DNA of 64,000 nt from Nocardioides zhouii (GCF_004137345.1 NZ_SDWV01000019.1:1-64000); one strand, 5' to 3'. Shown: positions 35,578 to 46,598, numbered from the stretch's first letter. Program-made: numbers and translations. The notes: generated by a model from the sequence alone, not told the origin.

Positions 35578-37383
35578 CTACTCGACGGCCTCGGACGCCT
35601 CGAGCCACTCCATCTCCAGCTCGTCCTTCTCCGCCGCCAGCTCGCCGAGCTGGCCGCCGACGCGGGCGAGGAGGTCGTAGTCGGTGAGGTGGGCCTCCAT
35701 CTGGGCGTGGAGCTCCGCCTCGCGGGCGGCGATCCGCTCGAGCTGCTTCTCGACGCGCGCCAGCACCTTGCGGGCGGCGCGGTCCTCCGCGCTGCCGGGC
35801 CGCGCCTTCTGTGGAGCCTCGTGGCTGGGGCCTGCGCTCGGCTGGCCGGGTTTCGGCGCGCTCGTCGCGACCTCGTTCCTCGCGGCCTGCTGCTCGCTTG
35901 AACGCCGCTCGAGGTACTCGTCCACCCCGCGCGGCAGCATCGAGACCTGGCCGTCGCCGAGCAGCGCCCAGATCGAGTCGGTGACCCGCTCGAGGAAGTA
36001 GCGGTCGTGCGAGACCACGATGAGCGTGCCGGGCCAGCTGTCGAGGAAGTCCTCGAGGACGTTGAGCGTGTCGATGTCGAGGTCGTTGGTGGGCTCGTCG
36101 AGGAGCAGCACGTTGGGCTCGGTGAGCAGCAGCTTGAGCAGCTGGAACCGCCGCCGCTCGCCGCCCGACAGGTCGCCCAGGCGAGCGGTCAGCCGGTCGC
36201 CGGTGAAGCCGAAGCGCTCGAGCAGGGAGGTCGCGGTGATCTCCTGCCCGTCCAGGGTCTTGGTCACCCGCCGGATCGACTCGACCGTCGGCAGCACCCG
36301 GGCCTCCGGGTCGATCTCGTCGAGCGCCTGGGTGAGGTACTGCATCGCGATCGTCCGTCCGTGCTTGACGCGACCGACGTCCGGCGCGAGCGCACCCGAG
36401 ATGAGCGAGAGCAGGGAGGTCTTGCCGGCGCCGTTGACGCCGACGATGCCGATGCGGTCGCCCGGACCGATGCGCCACGTGGCGTGCTCGAGCAGCACCT
36501 TCTCGCCGCGCGCGAGGTCGACGTCCTCGATGTCGACGACGTCCTTGCCGAGCCGCTGGCTGGCGAAGCGCTGGAGCTCCATCCGGTCGCGCGGCTCGGG
36601 TACGTCGTCGATGAGCGCGTTGGCCGCGTCGATGCGGAACTTCGGCTTCGACGTACGCGCCGGCGGGCCGCGACGCAGCCACGCGAGCTCCTTGCGGGCG
36701 AGGTTGGCCCGCCGCGTCTCCGAGGCGGCGGCCTGGCGCGAGCGCTCCGCCTTCGCGAGCACGAACGCCGCATACCCGCCCTCGTACGCGTCGACCGCGC
36801 CGTCGTGCACCTCCCACGTGGTCTGGCAGACCTCGTCGAGGAACCACCGGTCGTGCGTCACCACGATCAGTGCGCTCGGCAGGCTGATGAGGTGGGCGGC
36901 GAGCCAGGCGACGGCCTCGACGTCGAGGTGGTTGGTCGGCTCGTCGAGGATGATCAGGTCGTGGCGCGAGAGCAGCAGCGCCGCCAGCGCGCAGCGGCGG
37001 CGCTCGCCACCGGAGAGCCCGACGACGGCCCGGTCGAGCGTGACGCCGGCGAGCAGCTCCTCGACGACCTGGCGCGTCGTCGCGTCGGCGGCCCACTCGT
37101 GGTTCTCCCGACCGCCGAGCACCGCCTCGCGCACGCTGTGGCTGTCGACGAGCTCGTCGCCCTGGTGGAGGTAGCCGATCTCGACGCCCCGGGAGCGCGA
37201 GACCCGACCCGAGTCGGGGTGCTCGAGGCCGGTCATCACCTCGAGCAGGGTGGTCTTGCCGTCGCCGTTGCGGCCGACGACGCCGACGCGCTCCCCCACC
37301 GAGATGCCGAGCGAGACGTCGTCGAGGAGAGGCCGCACGCCGTAGGACTTCGAGACGCGCTCGAGGTTGATGAGGTTCGCCAT
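35578..37383 (-). CDS. ABC-F family ATPase (Uup-like)
   Basis: 601 residues. Two ABC domains without TMs: Walker A GRNGDGKTTLLEVM and GVNGAGKTSLLSLI; signatures VGLSGGERRRCALAALL and GDLSGGERRRFQLLKLL; Walker B LIILDEPTNHLD and VLLLDEPTNDLD. The linker lies near 235-290 and a C-terminal coiled coil (RVEKQLERIAAREAELHAQ) resembles Uup. ABC-F proteins act on ribosomes or, for Uup, on branched DNA. First N-terminal Walker A has Asp in place of the usual Ser/Ala (NGDGKTT). Often found beside rsmA/ispE in actinobacteria. Confidence 0.9.
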   Translation of the reverse strand: MANLINLERVSKSYGVRPLLDDVSLGISVGERVGVVGRNGDGKTTLLEVMTGLEHPDSGRVSRSRGVEIGYLHQGDELVDSHSVREAVLGGRENHEWAADATTRQVVEELLAGVTLDRAVVGLSGGERRRCALAALLLSRHDLIILDEPTNHLDVEAVAWLAAHLISLPSALIVVTHDRWFLDEVCQTTWEVHDGAVDAYEGGYAAFVLAKAERSRQAAASETRRANLARKELAWLRRGPPARTSKPKFRIDAANALIDDVPEPRDRMELQRFASQRLGKDVVDIEDVDLARGEKVLLEHATWRIGPGDRIGIVGVNGAGKTSLLSLISGALAPDVGRVKHGRTIAMQYLTQALDEIDPEARVLPTVESIRRVTKTLDGQEITATSLLERFGFTGDRLTARLGDLSGGERRRFQLLKLLLTEPNVLLLDEPTNDLDIDTLNVLEDFLDSWPGTLIVVSHDRYFLERVTDSIWALLGDGQVSMLPRGVDEYLERRSSEQQAARNEVATSAPKPGQPSAGPSHEAPQKARPGSAEDRAARKVLARVEKQLERIAAREAELHAQMEAHLTDYDLLARVGGQLGELAAEKDELEMEWLEASEAVE

Positions 37384-37445
37384 GTCCGGGTGATCCTCTC
37401 AGGTGCTCCCCCGGTGGCACGGATCGGCGCACGCCGCCGAGTTGG

Positions 37446-37495
37446 GCGGTGGTCCACCCACACTCCGCCGACGGAAACTGTGGCTGGGCCACCGC
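37446..37495. repeat. 50-nt hairpin repeat, unit 1
   Basis: 17-nt arms (37446-37462 with 37479-37495, GCGGTGGTCCACCCACA with its near complement) around a 16-nt loop ending CGACGGAAAC. A second unit of identical layout begins 82 bp further on. Confidence 0.75.
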
Positions 37496-37527
37496 CAACC
37501 AGGGTGTCGGCGTACGCCGCGCCCGGG

Positions 37528-37577
37528 GCGGTGGTCGACCTGCATTGCAACGACGAAAACTGTAGGTGGACCACCGC
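37528..37577. repeat. 50-nt hairpin repeat, unit 2
   Basis: 17-nt arms (37528-37544 with 37561-37577) around a 16-nt loop ending CGACGAAAAC; arm and loop lengths equal those of unit 1. Together the units fill most of the 206-bp gap between the flotillin stop and the ABC-F start. Confidence 0.75.
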
Positions 37578-37589
37578 TCGGGAAGCGGA

Positions 37590-39146
37590 TCAGCTGAGCG
37601 ACTGACCCCCGTCGGCCGGCGCCGGCTTCGTGGCGTCGAGGGCCGGCGCGGCGGACGTGGCGGAGGCGGTGCCGCCGGCGTACTTCTGGATCAGCGACTC
37701 GATGTCGAGGCCGGTGGAGGTCTTGAGCAGCTCCATGGTCTGCACGAAGTTGCTGGCGACCTGGCGCGGCAGCTCGCCCGCACCGTCGGCGGAGATCACC
37801 GTCAGCTTGTCGATGCTCGACATCGGACGGGCCAGCTCGGCGGCCACCTTGGGCATCACCTCGATGAGCATCTGCAGCACGGCTGCCTCGTTGTAGCCGG
37901 CGAAGGCGGCGGCCTTCTTGTCCATCGCCTCCGCCTCGGCCTGGCCGGCAGCCAGGATCGCCGAGGCCTGCGCCTCGCCCTCGGCCCGGAGAGCGTCGGC
38001 CTCCGCGACACGGCGGGCCTTCTCGGCCTCACCGCGCTTGGCGCCCTCGATCGCCTCGGCCTCGGCGAGCGCCGAACGCCGGGATTTCTCACCCTCACCG
38101 CTCAGGCGGGCCTGCTCGGCCTCGGCCTCCGCGTTGGCGATCGCGCCGGCCTTGCGGGCCTCCGCCTCGAGGATCGTCGAGCTGCGGCGCCCCTGGGCCT
38201 CGGTCTCGACGCGGTAGCGCTCGGCGTCGGCGGGCTTGCGGACCTCGGTGTCGAGCTGGCGCTCCTTGAGCGCGGCCTGGCGTACGGCGACCTTCTCCTG
38301 CTCGAGCAGGATCGCCTGGTCGCGGTCGGCCTGGGCGAGGGGTCCGGCGGCCGCGGCCTGCGCGTTGGCGGCGTCGGTCTCCGCCTTGATCTCCGCACTC
38401 TTGAGGGCGAGCGCGCGCTGGGTGATCGCGATCTCCTGCTCCGCGGCGATACGAGCCTGCTCGGCGGCCTGGCGCGCGTTGGCCTCGGCGATGGACGCGA
38501 GCTGGTTGAGCTTGGCGGCCTCGGGGCGGCCGAGGTCGGCGAGGTAGGAGCCGTCGTCGGTGATGTCCTGGATCTGGAAGGTGTCGAGCACCAGGCCCTG
38601 GCCCGTGAGGGAGGACTCGGACTCCTCGGCGACCCGCTGGGCGAAGGCAGCACGGTCGCGAATGATCTGCTCGACCGACATCGAGCCCACGATCGAGCGC
38701 AGGGCGCCGGCGAGGACCTCCTGGGTGAAGGTCTCGATCTCGGCCTGCTGGCTGAGGAAGCGCTGACCGGCGGCCCGGATGGAGTCCTCGTTGCCACCGA
38801 CCTTGACCAGCGCGACGCCGTCGAGGTTGAGCTTGATGCCCTGCCCGGACACGGCGCCGCGGATCTGTACGGAGATCCGCCGCGACGACAGGTCGAGCGT
38901 CGCGAGCCGCTGGACGAACGGGATGACGAAGACGCCGCCACCCATGACCACCTTCTGGCCCGACAGGTCGGTGGAGATCTCGCCCGTCTCCGGGTTGCGC
39001 ACCTCGCCCTTGCCCTTGCGGCCGGTGATGATGAACGACTCGTTGGGCCCGGCCACCTTGTAGCGCGTGGTGACGAGCAGTGCGAGCAGCACCACGAGGA
39101 CGACGAGACCGATCACAGAGACGACGACCGGGGACAGATCGAACAT
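37590..39146 (-). CDS. flotillin-like SPFH protein
   Basis: 518 residues. One N-terminal membrane helix (VVVSVIGLVVLVVLLALLVT), an SPFH/band-7 domain (about 30-200; YKVAGPNESFIITGRKGKG, DLSSRRISVQIRGAVSGQG) and a long Ala/Glu-rich coiled coil (about 210-420) typical of flotillins (YuaG/FloT). Flotillins organise membrane microdomains and affect fluidity and envelope protein assembly. The NfeD-like gene lies 25 nt upstream in the same operon, the usual partner pair. Confidence 0.92.
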   Translation of the reverse strand: MFDLSPVVVSVIGLVVLVVLLALLVTTRYKVAGPNESFIITGRKGKGEVRNPETGEISTDLSGQKVVMGGGVFVIPFVQRLATLDLSSRRISVQIRGAVSGQGIKLNLDGVALVKVGGNEDSIRAAGQRFLSQQAEIETFTQEVLAGALRSIVGSMSVEQIIRDRAAFAQRVAEESESSLTGQGLVLDTFQIQDITDDGSYLADLGRPEAAKLNQLASIAEANARQAAEQARIAAEQEIAITQRALALKSAEIKAETDAANAQAAAAGPLAQADRDQAILLEQEKVAVRQAALKERQLDTEVRKPADAERYRVETEAQGRRSSTILEAEARKAGAIANAEAEAEQARLSGEGEKSRRSALAEAEAIEGAKRGEAEKARRVAEADALRAEGEAQASAILAAGQAEAEAMDKKAAAFAGYNEAAVLQMLIEVMPKVAAELARPMSSIDKLTVISADGAGELPRQVASNFVQTMELLKTSTGLDIESLIQKYAGGTASATSAAPALDATKPAPADGGQSLS

Positions 39147-39171
39147 GCAGGGCTCCTAGCGGTGCGAGGGA

Positions 39172-39669
39172 TCAGGGAAGGAAGAGGGGTTCGACCTGGA
39201 CGGCCGTGGGCGAGATGACCTGGGTGACGCTGACCTGGGTGCCGGCCGGCACCGCGACGCTCGAGCGGGCGTTGAGTCGGGTCAGGTGCCCGCCGGCGCT
39301 GATCGACACGGTGCCGAAGCCACCCTCCGGGATCGCGCCGACCACGGTGCCGATCTTCTCGACCATGTCGGAGGTGCGGACGGTGTCGGTCTCGCCGGTG
39401 CCGTGGAGGAACGTCGAGGCCCTGGCCGCGGCCGCACCGAGCAGCACGCCCAGGACGAGCCCGATGACCACGGCGAGCGACGTCGACCCGGTCACCGACA
39501 GGGCGATCGCCCCACCGAACCCGAGGGCACCCAGGAAACCGGCGAGCGCCTCGGTCGAGAAGAAGCCCGCGCTCAGGCCCTCGAAGGCGCCGTCGAGCAC
39601 GTCGCCCAGGACGAGCGCGATCAGCAGGAGCACGACGCCGAGCGCGCCGATCACCAGGAACACGGTCAC
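39172..39669 (-). CDS. NfeD-like membrane protein
   Basis: 165 residues from the GTG at 39669 (GGGAGG upstream). Three or four TMs in the first 90 residues (FLVIGALGVVLLLIALVLG, LAVVIGLVLGVLLGAAAA), then a small beta-barrel OB-like domain (VGAIPEGGFGTVSISAGG, VPAGTQVSVTQVISPTAVQV). This matches the short NfeD proteins that work with flotillins. First gene of the two-gene operon. Confidence 0.83.
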   Translation of the reverse strand: MTVFLVIGALGVVLLLIALVLGDVLDGAFEGLSAGFFSTEALAGFLGALGFGGAIALSVTGSTSLAVVIGLVLGVLLGAAAARASTFLHGTGETDTVRTSDMVEKIGTVVGAIPEGGFGTVSISAGGHLTRLNARSSVAVPAGTQVSVTQVISPTAVQVEPLFLP

Positions 39670-39759
39670 GATGCCTCCCCCGGTCAACCGCGCGACGTGC
39701 AATGTCGCGCACACCCTAGCGGCAGCCGCGGCCTGCCGCCCGGGGTCTGCGAGAGCAGA

Positions 39760-40659
39760 TCAGGCCAGCACGTGGGCGCCGGCGACGGGGCCGGTGGCCG
39801 TCAGCGCGACGGCGTACCCGGCGCCGACCAGGCCTGCGGCGGTCGCCCGGGCACCGTCGGCCGAGTCGCACAGGAAGACGACCGTGGGCCCGGATCCGCT
39901 GACGATCCCGCGGAGCGCGCCCTCGGCCTCACCCCGGGCGATCAGGTCGCCCAGCTCGGGGCGGAGGTCGATGGCCGGCTCCTGCAGGTCGTTGTGCAGG
40001 GCGCGCGCCACGCGAAGGGGCTCGCCGGTCGCGAGCGCCGCGAGCAGGGGCTCGGCGGAGGCGGGCTCGGCCGGGGCATCGGGCCGCAGCACGTCGAAGT
40101 GGCGGTAGACCGCCGGCGTCGACAGCCCGGCGGCGGACGGCACGGCGACCCACCACCACGAGCCCTCGTCCTCGACGGGCGTGACCAGCTCGCCGCGCCC
40201 CACGCCCCGCGCCGTACCCCCGACGAGGGAGAACGGCACGTCGCTGCCGAGCCGGGCCGCCTGCGCCAACAGCACGTCGTCGGGCTGGGCGAGCCCGTGG
40301 AGCCGGTCGTGCGCCAGCAGTGCAGCGGCGGCATCGGCCGACCCGCCCGCCATGCCGCCGGCGACGGGGATCTCCTTGCTGATCCGCAGGTGGTGCCGGA
40401 CGTCGCAGGGCGCCTCGGCGAGGGCGCGCACCGCGATGTTGGAGCCGTCGGTGGGGATCTCGTCGAGATCGAGGTGGGCGGCACCCGCGACGGACAGGTG
40501 GTCCGCGTCGTCGACGGACACGGTGACGTCGTCATAAAGCGAGATCGCCTGGTAGACGGTGTCGAGCGGGTGGAAGCCGTCCTCGCGGACCCGGCCGACG
40601 CCGAGGTGGAGGTTGATCTTGGCGGCCGCCCGGACCGTCACGCTCGTACGGTCCCTCAT
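39760..40659 (-). CDS. ispE: 4-diphosphocytidyl-2-C-methyl-D-erythritol kinase
   Basis: 299 residues. GHMP kinase of the non-mevalonate isoprenoid pathway. Motifs: [20 protein letters not shown] near the start, the ATP loop [20 protein letters not shown] and C-terminal [12 protein letters not shown]. Start overlaps the rsmA stop (ATGA), the typical rsmA-ispE coupling. Complete. Confidence 0.96.
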   Translation of the reverse strand: MRDRTSVTVRAAAKINLHLGVGRVREDGFHPLDTVYQAISLYDDVTVSVDDADHLSVAGAAHLDLDEIPTDGSNIAVRALAEAPCDVRHHLRISKEIPVAGGMAGGSADAAAALLAHDRLHGLAQPDDVLLAQAARLGSDVPFSLVGGTARGVGRGELVTPVEDEGSWWWVAVPSAAGLSTPAVYRHFDVLRPDAPAEPASAEPLLAALATGEPLRVARALHNDLQEPAIDLRPELGDLIARGEAEGALRGIVSGSGPTVVFLCDSADGARATAAGLVGAGYAVALTATGPVAGAHVLA

Positions 40660-41528
40660 GCGCGCGTGGCCGCGAGGCCCTCGGCGATCCGCGCGAAGTC
40701 CCCGACCGTGAGCATCTCGCCGCGCACGGTCGGGTCGACGCCGGCCGACTCGAGCGCCGCGGTGGCCGCGTCAGCCGACCCGGCGAGCTCACGCAGCGCG
40801 GGTCGGATCTGCTTGCGGCGGTGGGCGAAGGCGGCGTCCACGACGGCGAAGACCTCCTGGCGGGTGGCGGTCGTGTCCGGCTGGTCGCGGCGGGTCCAGG
40901 CGACCAGGCCGGAGTCGACGTTGGGCGCCGGCCAGAAGACGTTGCGGCCGATCGCGCCCGCGCGGCGTACGTCCGCGAACCAGGCGGCCTTGACGCTCGG
41001 CACGCCGTACGTCTTCGATCCCGGCCCGGCAGCCAGCCGGTCGGCGACCTCGGCCTGCACCATGACCAGCCCGCGCTCGAGGGACGGCAGCAGGGCCAGC
41101 AGGTGGATCAGGACGGGCACGGAGACGTTGTAGGGGAGGTTGGCGACGAGCGCGGTCGGCGGCGGCCCGGGCACCGAGTCGATGCGCATCGCGTCGGCGA
41201 GCACGACCTCGAACCGGTCGGCCTGACCCGGGGCGTACGCCGCGATGGTGGCGGGCAGCCGCTCGGCGAGGAGCGGATCGATCTCGATCGCGATGACCCG
41301 CTGCGCGACGTCGAGCAGGGCCAGCGTCAGCGAGCCGAGGCCGGGGCCGACCTCGACCACGACGTCGTCTCCGCTGATGCCGGACTCGCGGACGATGCGG
41401 CGCACGGTGTTGGCGTCGATGACGAAGTTCTGGCCCTTCTGCTTGGTCGGCCGCAGGTCGAGCTCGGCCGCCAGCGCACGCACCTCGGCCGGCCCGAGGA
41501 GCCTCGGGCCGGCCGGTGGCGTGGTCAT
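40656..41528 (-). CDS. rsmA: 16S rRNA dimethyladenosine transferase (KsgA)
   Basis: 290 residues. Dimethylates two adjacent adenosines near the 16S rRNA 3' end during 30S maturation. Hallmarks: [35 protein letters not shown] (SAM site) and [16 protein letters not shown] (catalytic NLPY). Lies downstream of rpf and upstream of ispE, the order seen in mycobacteria (rpfB-ksgA-ispE). Confidence 0.96.
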   Translation of the reverse strand: MTTPPAGPRLLGPAEVRALAAELDLRPTKQKGQNFVIDANTVRRIVRESGISGDDVVVEVGPGLGSLTLALLDVAQRVIAIEIDPLLAERLPATIAAYAPGQADRFEVVLADAMRIDSVPGPPPTALVANLPYNVSVPVLIHLLALLPSLERGLVMVQAEVADRLAAGPGSKTYGVPSVKAAWFADVRRAGAIGRNVFWPAPNVDSGLVAWTRRDQPDTTATRQEVFAVVDAAFAHRRKQIRPALRELAGSADAATAALESAGVDPTVRGEMLTVGDFARIAEGLAATRA

Positions 41529-41545
41529 GGGCGCAACCCTAGCCG

Positions 41546-41625
41546 CCGCTGTAACGCCGGGTTACTGGCTGTACCCCCCGTGATGCAAGGGGGTGGGTAC
41601 AAGCAGTAACCCGGCGTTACAGCGG
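41546..41625. terminator. very long hairpin between rpf and rsmA
   Basis: A perfect 22-bp stem (41546-41567 with 41604-41625, CCGCTGTAACGCCGGGTTACTG) continues with a near-perfect inner stem (GTACCC 41571-41576 with GGGTAC 41595-41600). It begins 9 nt past the rpf stop and ends 17 nt before rsmA on the minus strand, so it lies inside the expected rpf-rsmA-ispE transcript. It could terminate, attenuate or protect. Confidence 0.8.
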
Positions 41626-41634
41626 GGCTGAGCG

Positions 41635-42813
<1,179 letters not shown>

Positions 42814-43015
42814 TCACGGTGCGTACGCCGCGTTCGAGCTGCGAGCGGGGCGTACGGAGTGCGAGCGGGGGTCTCGCAGAACCGGCCCGATCCGGTCCTC
42901 GTGCTGCCAGACATCGATCCCGATCCCGGCCAACAATCACAAGACGATAACGACGAAGCCCCGTGACGCAAACTCTTCGAGGAAGAAAAGCGCGAGATGC
43001 CGGTCACGGAAATGC

Positions 43016-43924
43016 CTACCAGGGCCCCCCGAAGGCGGCCTCGGTGTTGGCGTCGATGGCCCGGCAGAGCTCCTCCAGGTCGACCGCCAGGACCTCCGCC
43101 ATGGCGCGCACGGTCACCGGCACCAGGTAGGAGGCGTTGGGTCGACCGCGCCACGGCGTGGGCGTGAGGAACGGTGCGTCGGTCTCCACCAGGACCCGGT
43201 CGAGGGGCGTGACGGCGAGCGCGTTGCGCAGGGGGGCAGCGTTCTTGAAGGTGACCGTGCCGGCGAAGCTGAGGTGGGCGCCGCGGTCGAGGCACCGGCG
43301 GGCGAAGGCGTCGTCGCCCGAGAAGCAGTGCATCACCCAGCGCTCGGGCACGCCCTCCTCGTCGAGCACCCGCAGCACGTCGTCGTGGGCATCGCGGTCG
43401 TGGATCACGAGGGTCTTGTCGAGGCGCTTGGCGAGGTCGATGTGGCGGCGGAAGCTCTCCTCCTGCGCGGCCCGGCCGTCCTCGCCCGTCCGACTCTGTG
43501 CATGTCTGTAGGTGTCGAGCCCGGTCTCACCGATCGCGCGCACCTTGTCGTGCGCTGTGGCGAGCTGCTCGATCTCGGCCAGCGCCTCGTCGAGCCGTCC
43601 GGCCGCCGCGAGCCCCGGCGCCTCGTTGGGGTGCAGCGCGACGCCCGCGACGAGTGCGACGTGCTCGGCGGCGGCAGCGACCGCCCACCGCGCACCCGGA
43701 AGGTCGCATCCGATCTGCACGATGCGCGGCACCCCGACCGCCGCCGCTGCGGCGATCGCGCCCGCGGTGTCGAGCCAGTCGCCGTCGGCGATGTCGAGGT
43801 GGCAGTGGTTGTCCACGACCGGGTGGGGCAGCGGGTCGGGGGCGGGCGGGCGCTCGCGGTCGCGGCGGGCGCCCGTCTTCTCCTCCGTCGCAGCACGGGA
43901 CCGGGTCGGCTCAGCGGTGGACAA
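43016..43924 (-). CDS. tatD: TatD-family hydrolase (DNase)
   Basis: 302 residues from a TTG at 43924: GGGAGGTG lies eight bases upstream and no ATG/GTG occurs before the conserved core. The start overlaps the rsmI stop by 14 nt. TatD metal-binding motifs are complete: VVDNHCHLDIADG, ALHPNEAPGL, AIGETGLD, IHDRDAHDD, MHCFSGD and ETDAPFLTP. A metal-dependent 3'-5' exonuclease or D-aminoacyl hydrolase-like enzyme of the cytoplasm. It is 250 bp from rpf on the same strand. Confidence 0.92.
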   Translation of the reverse strand: MSTAEPTRSRAATEEKTGARRDRERPPAPDPLPHPVVDNHCHLDIADGDWLDTAGAIAAAAAVGVPRIVQIGCDLPGARWAVAAAAEHVALVAGVALHPNEAPGLAAAGRLDEALAEIEQLATAHDKVRAIGETGLDTYRHAQSRTGEDGRAAQEESFRRHIDLAKRLDKTLVIHDRDAHDDVLRVLDEEGVPERWVMHCFSGDDAFARRCLDRGAHLSFAGTVTFKNAAPLRNALAVTPLDRVLVETDAPFLTPTPWRGRPNASYLVPVTVRAMAEVLAVDLEELCRAIDANTEAAFGGPW

Positions 43925-44756
43925 CGTCGTACACCTCCCGCTTGGGGAGCCCCGCGCGCTTGGCGACCTCCGCGATCGCCTCCTTGCGCGTCGAGCCGGA
44001 CGCCTCGAGGTCCGCGACGGCCGCGCGCAGCGACCCGGGGTCGGTGTCGACGGCGGGAGCGCCGCTCGATCCCTCGACGACGATCGTGACCTCACCGCGT
44101 ACGCCCTCCGCGGCCCACGCGACCAGCTCGGCCAGCGGTCCGCGGCGTACCTCCTCGTGGGTCTTGGTCAGCTCGCGGCAGACGGCGGCGGGACGGTCGT
44201 CGCCGAGCGCGTCGGCCATCGCGGCCAGCGCCGCCTCGGTGCGGTGCGGCGCCTCGAAGAAGACCATCGTCCGCTCCTCCGTCGCGAGCGCGGCGAGGCG
44301 ACGGCCGCGCTCCCCCGCCTTGCGCGGCAGGAAGCCCTCGAAGCAGAACCGGTCGACCGGGAGCCCGCTCACCGCGAGCGCCGTCAGCACCGCGCTGGGG
44401 CCGGGCACGGCCGTGACGCGTACGTCGTGCTCGACCGCGGCGGCCACCAACCGGTAGCCGGGGTCGGAGACGCTCGGCATGCCGGCGTCGGTGACCAGGA
44501 CGACCCGGTCCCCGGCGAGCAGCGCCTCGAGCAGCACCGGCGTACGCGCCTGCTCGTTGCCCTCGAAGTAGGAGACGACACGACCCGACAGGGTGATGCC
44601 GAGGTCGGCGCAGAGTCGCTTCAGCCGCCGGGTGTCCTCGGCCGCGACCACGTCGGCACCGGACAGCTCGGCCGCGAGTCGGGGCGGTGCGTCACCGGCC
44701 TGCCCGATCGGGGTGCCCGCGAGGACGAGCACGCCGGTCGAGCTGTCACGAGCCAT
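43911..44756 (-). CDS. rsmI: 16S rRNA (cytidine-2'-O)-methyltransferase
   Basis: 281 residues. Methylates C1402 of 16S rRNA. Tetrapyrrole-methylase fold: VLVLAGTPIGQAGDAPPRL, VVAAEDTRRLKRLCADLGI, VLVTDAGMPSVSDPGYRL and VPGPSAVLTALAVSGL, with FCFEGFLPRK. Divergent from the protein mannosyltransferase gene with a 67-bp gap, as in mycobacteria. tatD begins inside its last codons. Confidence 0.96.
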   Translation of the reverse strand: MARDSSTGVLVLAGTPIGQAGDAPPRLAAELSGADVVAAEDTRRLKRLCADLGITLSGRVVSYFEGNEQARTPVLLEALLAGDRVVLVTDAGMPSVSDPGYRLVAAAVEHDVRVTAVPGPSAVLTALAVSGLPVDRFCFEGFLPRKAGERGRRLAALATEERTMVFFEAPHRTEAALAAMADALGDDRPAAVCRELTKTHEEVRRGPLAELVAWAAEGVRGEVTIVVEGSSGAPAVDTDPGSLRAAVADLEASGSTRKEAIAEVAKRAGLPKREVYDVVHR

Positions 44757-44823
44757 GTCCCGATCATGTCAGGGCGCCATGTCAGACCTCGGATCTGCCA
44801 CCGGCTCTGGTTAGAGTTCCCGC

Positions 44824-46443
44824 GTGACCCCCACAGCCGCGGAGCGCAACCGCCCGCGCTGGAGGTCCGAGGAGAAGCTGCCCGGCTGGGTCGGCGCGAT
44901 CTGCCTCGCGAGCCTGGCCTTCTTCATACGCCGGTGGCACCTCGGCACGCCCCACCAGTTCTCCTTCGACGAGACCTACTACGCCAAGGACGCCTGGTCG
45001 CTGCTCAACCACGGCTACGTCCGCGCCTACGTCGAGGACGCCGACAAGACCATCCTCAACGGCAACGTGACCGGCCTGTGGCAGGACGGCCCGTCGATGA
45101 TCGTGCACCCCGAGGTCGGCAAGTGGCTGATCGCCGCCGGCATCAAGGTCTTCGGCATGGACCCGTCCGGCTGGCGGATGGCGTCGGCGGTCATCGGCGC
45201 CCTGATGGTCCTGCTGATGTGCCGCTTCGTGCGCCGGGTGACCGGCTCGACCGTGCTCGGCCTGGTCGCCGGGCTGCTGCTGTCGGTCGACGGGCTCCAG
45301 CTCGTGCTGTCGCGGCTGGCCCTCCTCGACATCTTCCTGGCCTTCTTCACCCTGCTCGGCGTGCACTGCGTGGTCGCCGACCGCCAGTGGCTGCGCGACC
45401 GGCTCGCGTCGGGAGTGGGGCGTCCTTGGTGGCAGGCGTGGTGGCGACCGTGGCTGCTCGCCGGCGGCGTCGCGTTCGGGCTGGCGTGCGGCACCAAGTG
45501 GTCGGCCGTCTACGCGCTCGCGGTCTTCGGCCTGCTGGCCTGGCTGTGGAGCGCCGGCGCCCGGCGCGCGTTCGGCCAGGAGCGACCACTGCTCCGCTCG
45601 ATCTTCCTCGACGGCATCCCTGCCTTCATCGCCCTGATCGGGGTCGCGCTGGTGACGTACGTCGCGACCTGGACCGGCTGGCTGATGCACGCCGACGCCT
45701 ACGAGGTGGCGTTCAGCAACACGCAGTACACGTCGTACGGCGGCGGCAAGGCGTGGCCGACCGCGCAGTGTCCGACGCCCCCCACGGCGGAGTGCGTCCC
45801 GGGCGAGCCGGACGCCGACGGGTTCGGCGAGGTCACCCAGTCGCTGCGGTCGCTCTGGTCCTACCACCAGGACGTCTACACGTTCCACAGCCACTTCCTC
45901 AACGACTCGACGCACATCTACGCCAGCAAGCCGTCGACGTGGCTGGTGATGGGCCGACCGGTCGGCGTCGACGCCCAGACCGACATCCAGCCCGGCGCGC
46001 AGGGGTGTGACGCGCCTTCCGGCTCGACGTGCATCCGGCAGATCCTGCTCCTCGGCAACCCGGTGATCTGGTGGGGCGGCTGCCTGGCCATGATCGCCTC
46101 GGTGCTGCTCTGGGTCGGCGCCCGTGACTGGCGCCACGGCGTCGCGGTGGCGGGCCTCGCCACCACGTGGCTGCCGTGGTTCCTCTACGACGACCGCCCG
46201 ATCTTCTTCTTCTACGCCATCACCAGCCTGCCGTTCCTGGTGCTGTCCGTCGTGCTCGCGATGGGGCACCTGATCGGCACCTCCGACGTGCCGACGCCCC
46301 GGCGTACGTTCGGGGTCGTCGTCGCCGGGAGCTACACCGTGCTGGCGCTGGTGGCGTTCGCCTGGTTCTGGCCGATCTGGACCGACGTGCTCCTCACCAA
46401 GTCGGAGTGGGACGCCCGGATCTGGCTCCGACGCTGGATCTGA
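44824..46443 (+). CDS. pmt: polyprenol-phosphate-mannose:protein O-mannosyltransferase
   Basis: 539 residues, GTG start. GT39 family membrane enzyme that mannosylates exported proteins using polyprenol-phosphate mannose. The catalytic Asp-Glu of loop 1 is in QFSFDETYYAKDAWSLL; about ten TMs follow, with HPEVGKWLIAAGIKVFG and the second conserved loop containing SSYHQD-like YHQDVYTFH. The C-terminal TMs end at TKSEWDARIWLRRWI. Next to rsmI, the usual actinobacterial pairing. Confidence 0.93.
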   Translation: MTPTAAERNRPRWRSEEKLPGWVGAICLASLAFFIRRWHLGTPHQFSFDETYYAKDAWSLLNHGYVRAYVEDADKTILNGNVTGLWQDGPSMIVHPEVGKWLIAAGIKVFGMDPSGWRMASAVIGALMVLLMCRFVRRVTGSTVLGLVAGLLLSVDGLQLVLSRLALLDIFLAFFTLLGVHCVVADRQWLRDRLASGVGRPWWQAWWRPWLLAGGVAFGLACGTKWSAVYALAVFGLLAWLWSAGARRAFGQERPLLRSIFLDGIPAFIALIGVALVTYVATWTGWLMHADAYEVAFSNTQYTSYGGGKAWPTAQCPTPPTAECVPGEPDADGFGEVTQSLRSLWSYHQDVYTFHSHFLNDSTHIYASKPSTWLVMGRPVGVDAQTDIQPGAQGCDAPSGSTCIRQILLLGNPVIWWGGCLAMIASVLLWVGARDWRHGVAVAGLATTWLPWFLYDDRPIFFFYAITSLPFLVLSVVLAMGHLIGTSDVPTPRRTFGVVVAGSYTVLALVAFAWFWPIWTDVLLTKSEWDARIWLRRWI

Positions 46444-46598
46444 GCGGGCCAGACCTTGACCAGCCAAGTCGGCACGATCATCAGAGATTCCCTCAAGAAG
46501 TCCAATTTTTTGTGAATACCCATGGCGTTGTGCGGAGCCGGATCGCACGATGGATCAACCCGACCGGTTCGGGTGCTTGACGCCAGGGAGGGCGCGCC

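Noticed and set aside
37446..37577. A CRISPR array
   Set aside because: Only two units, each a long hairpin with diverged arms; no spacer pattern and no cas gene.
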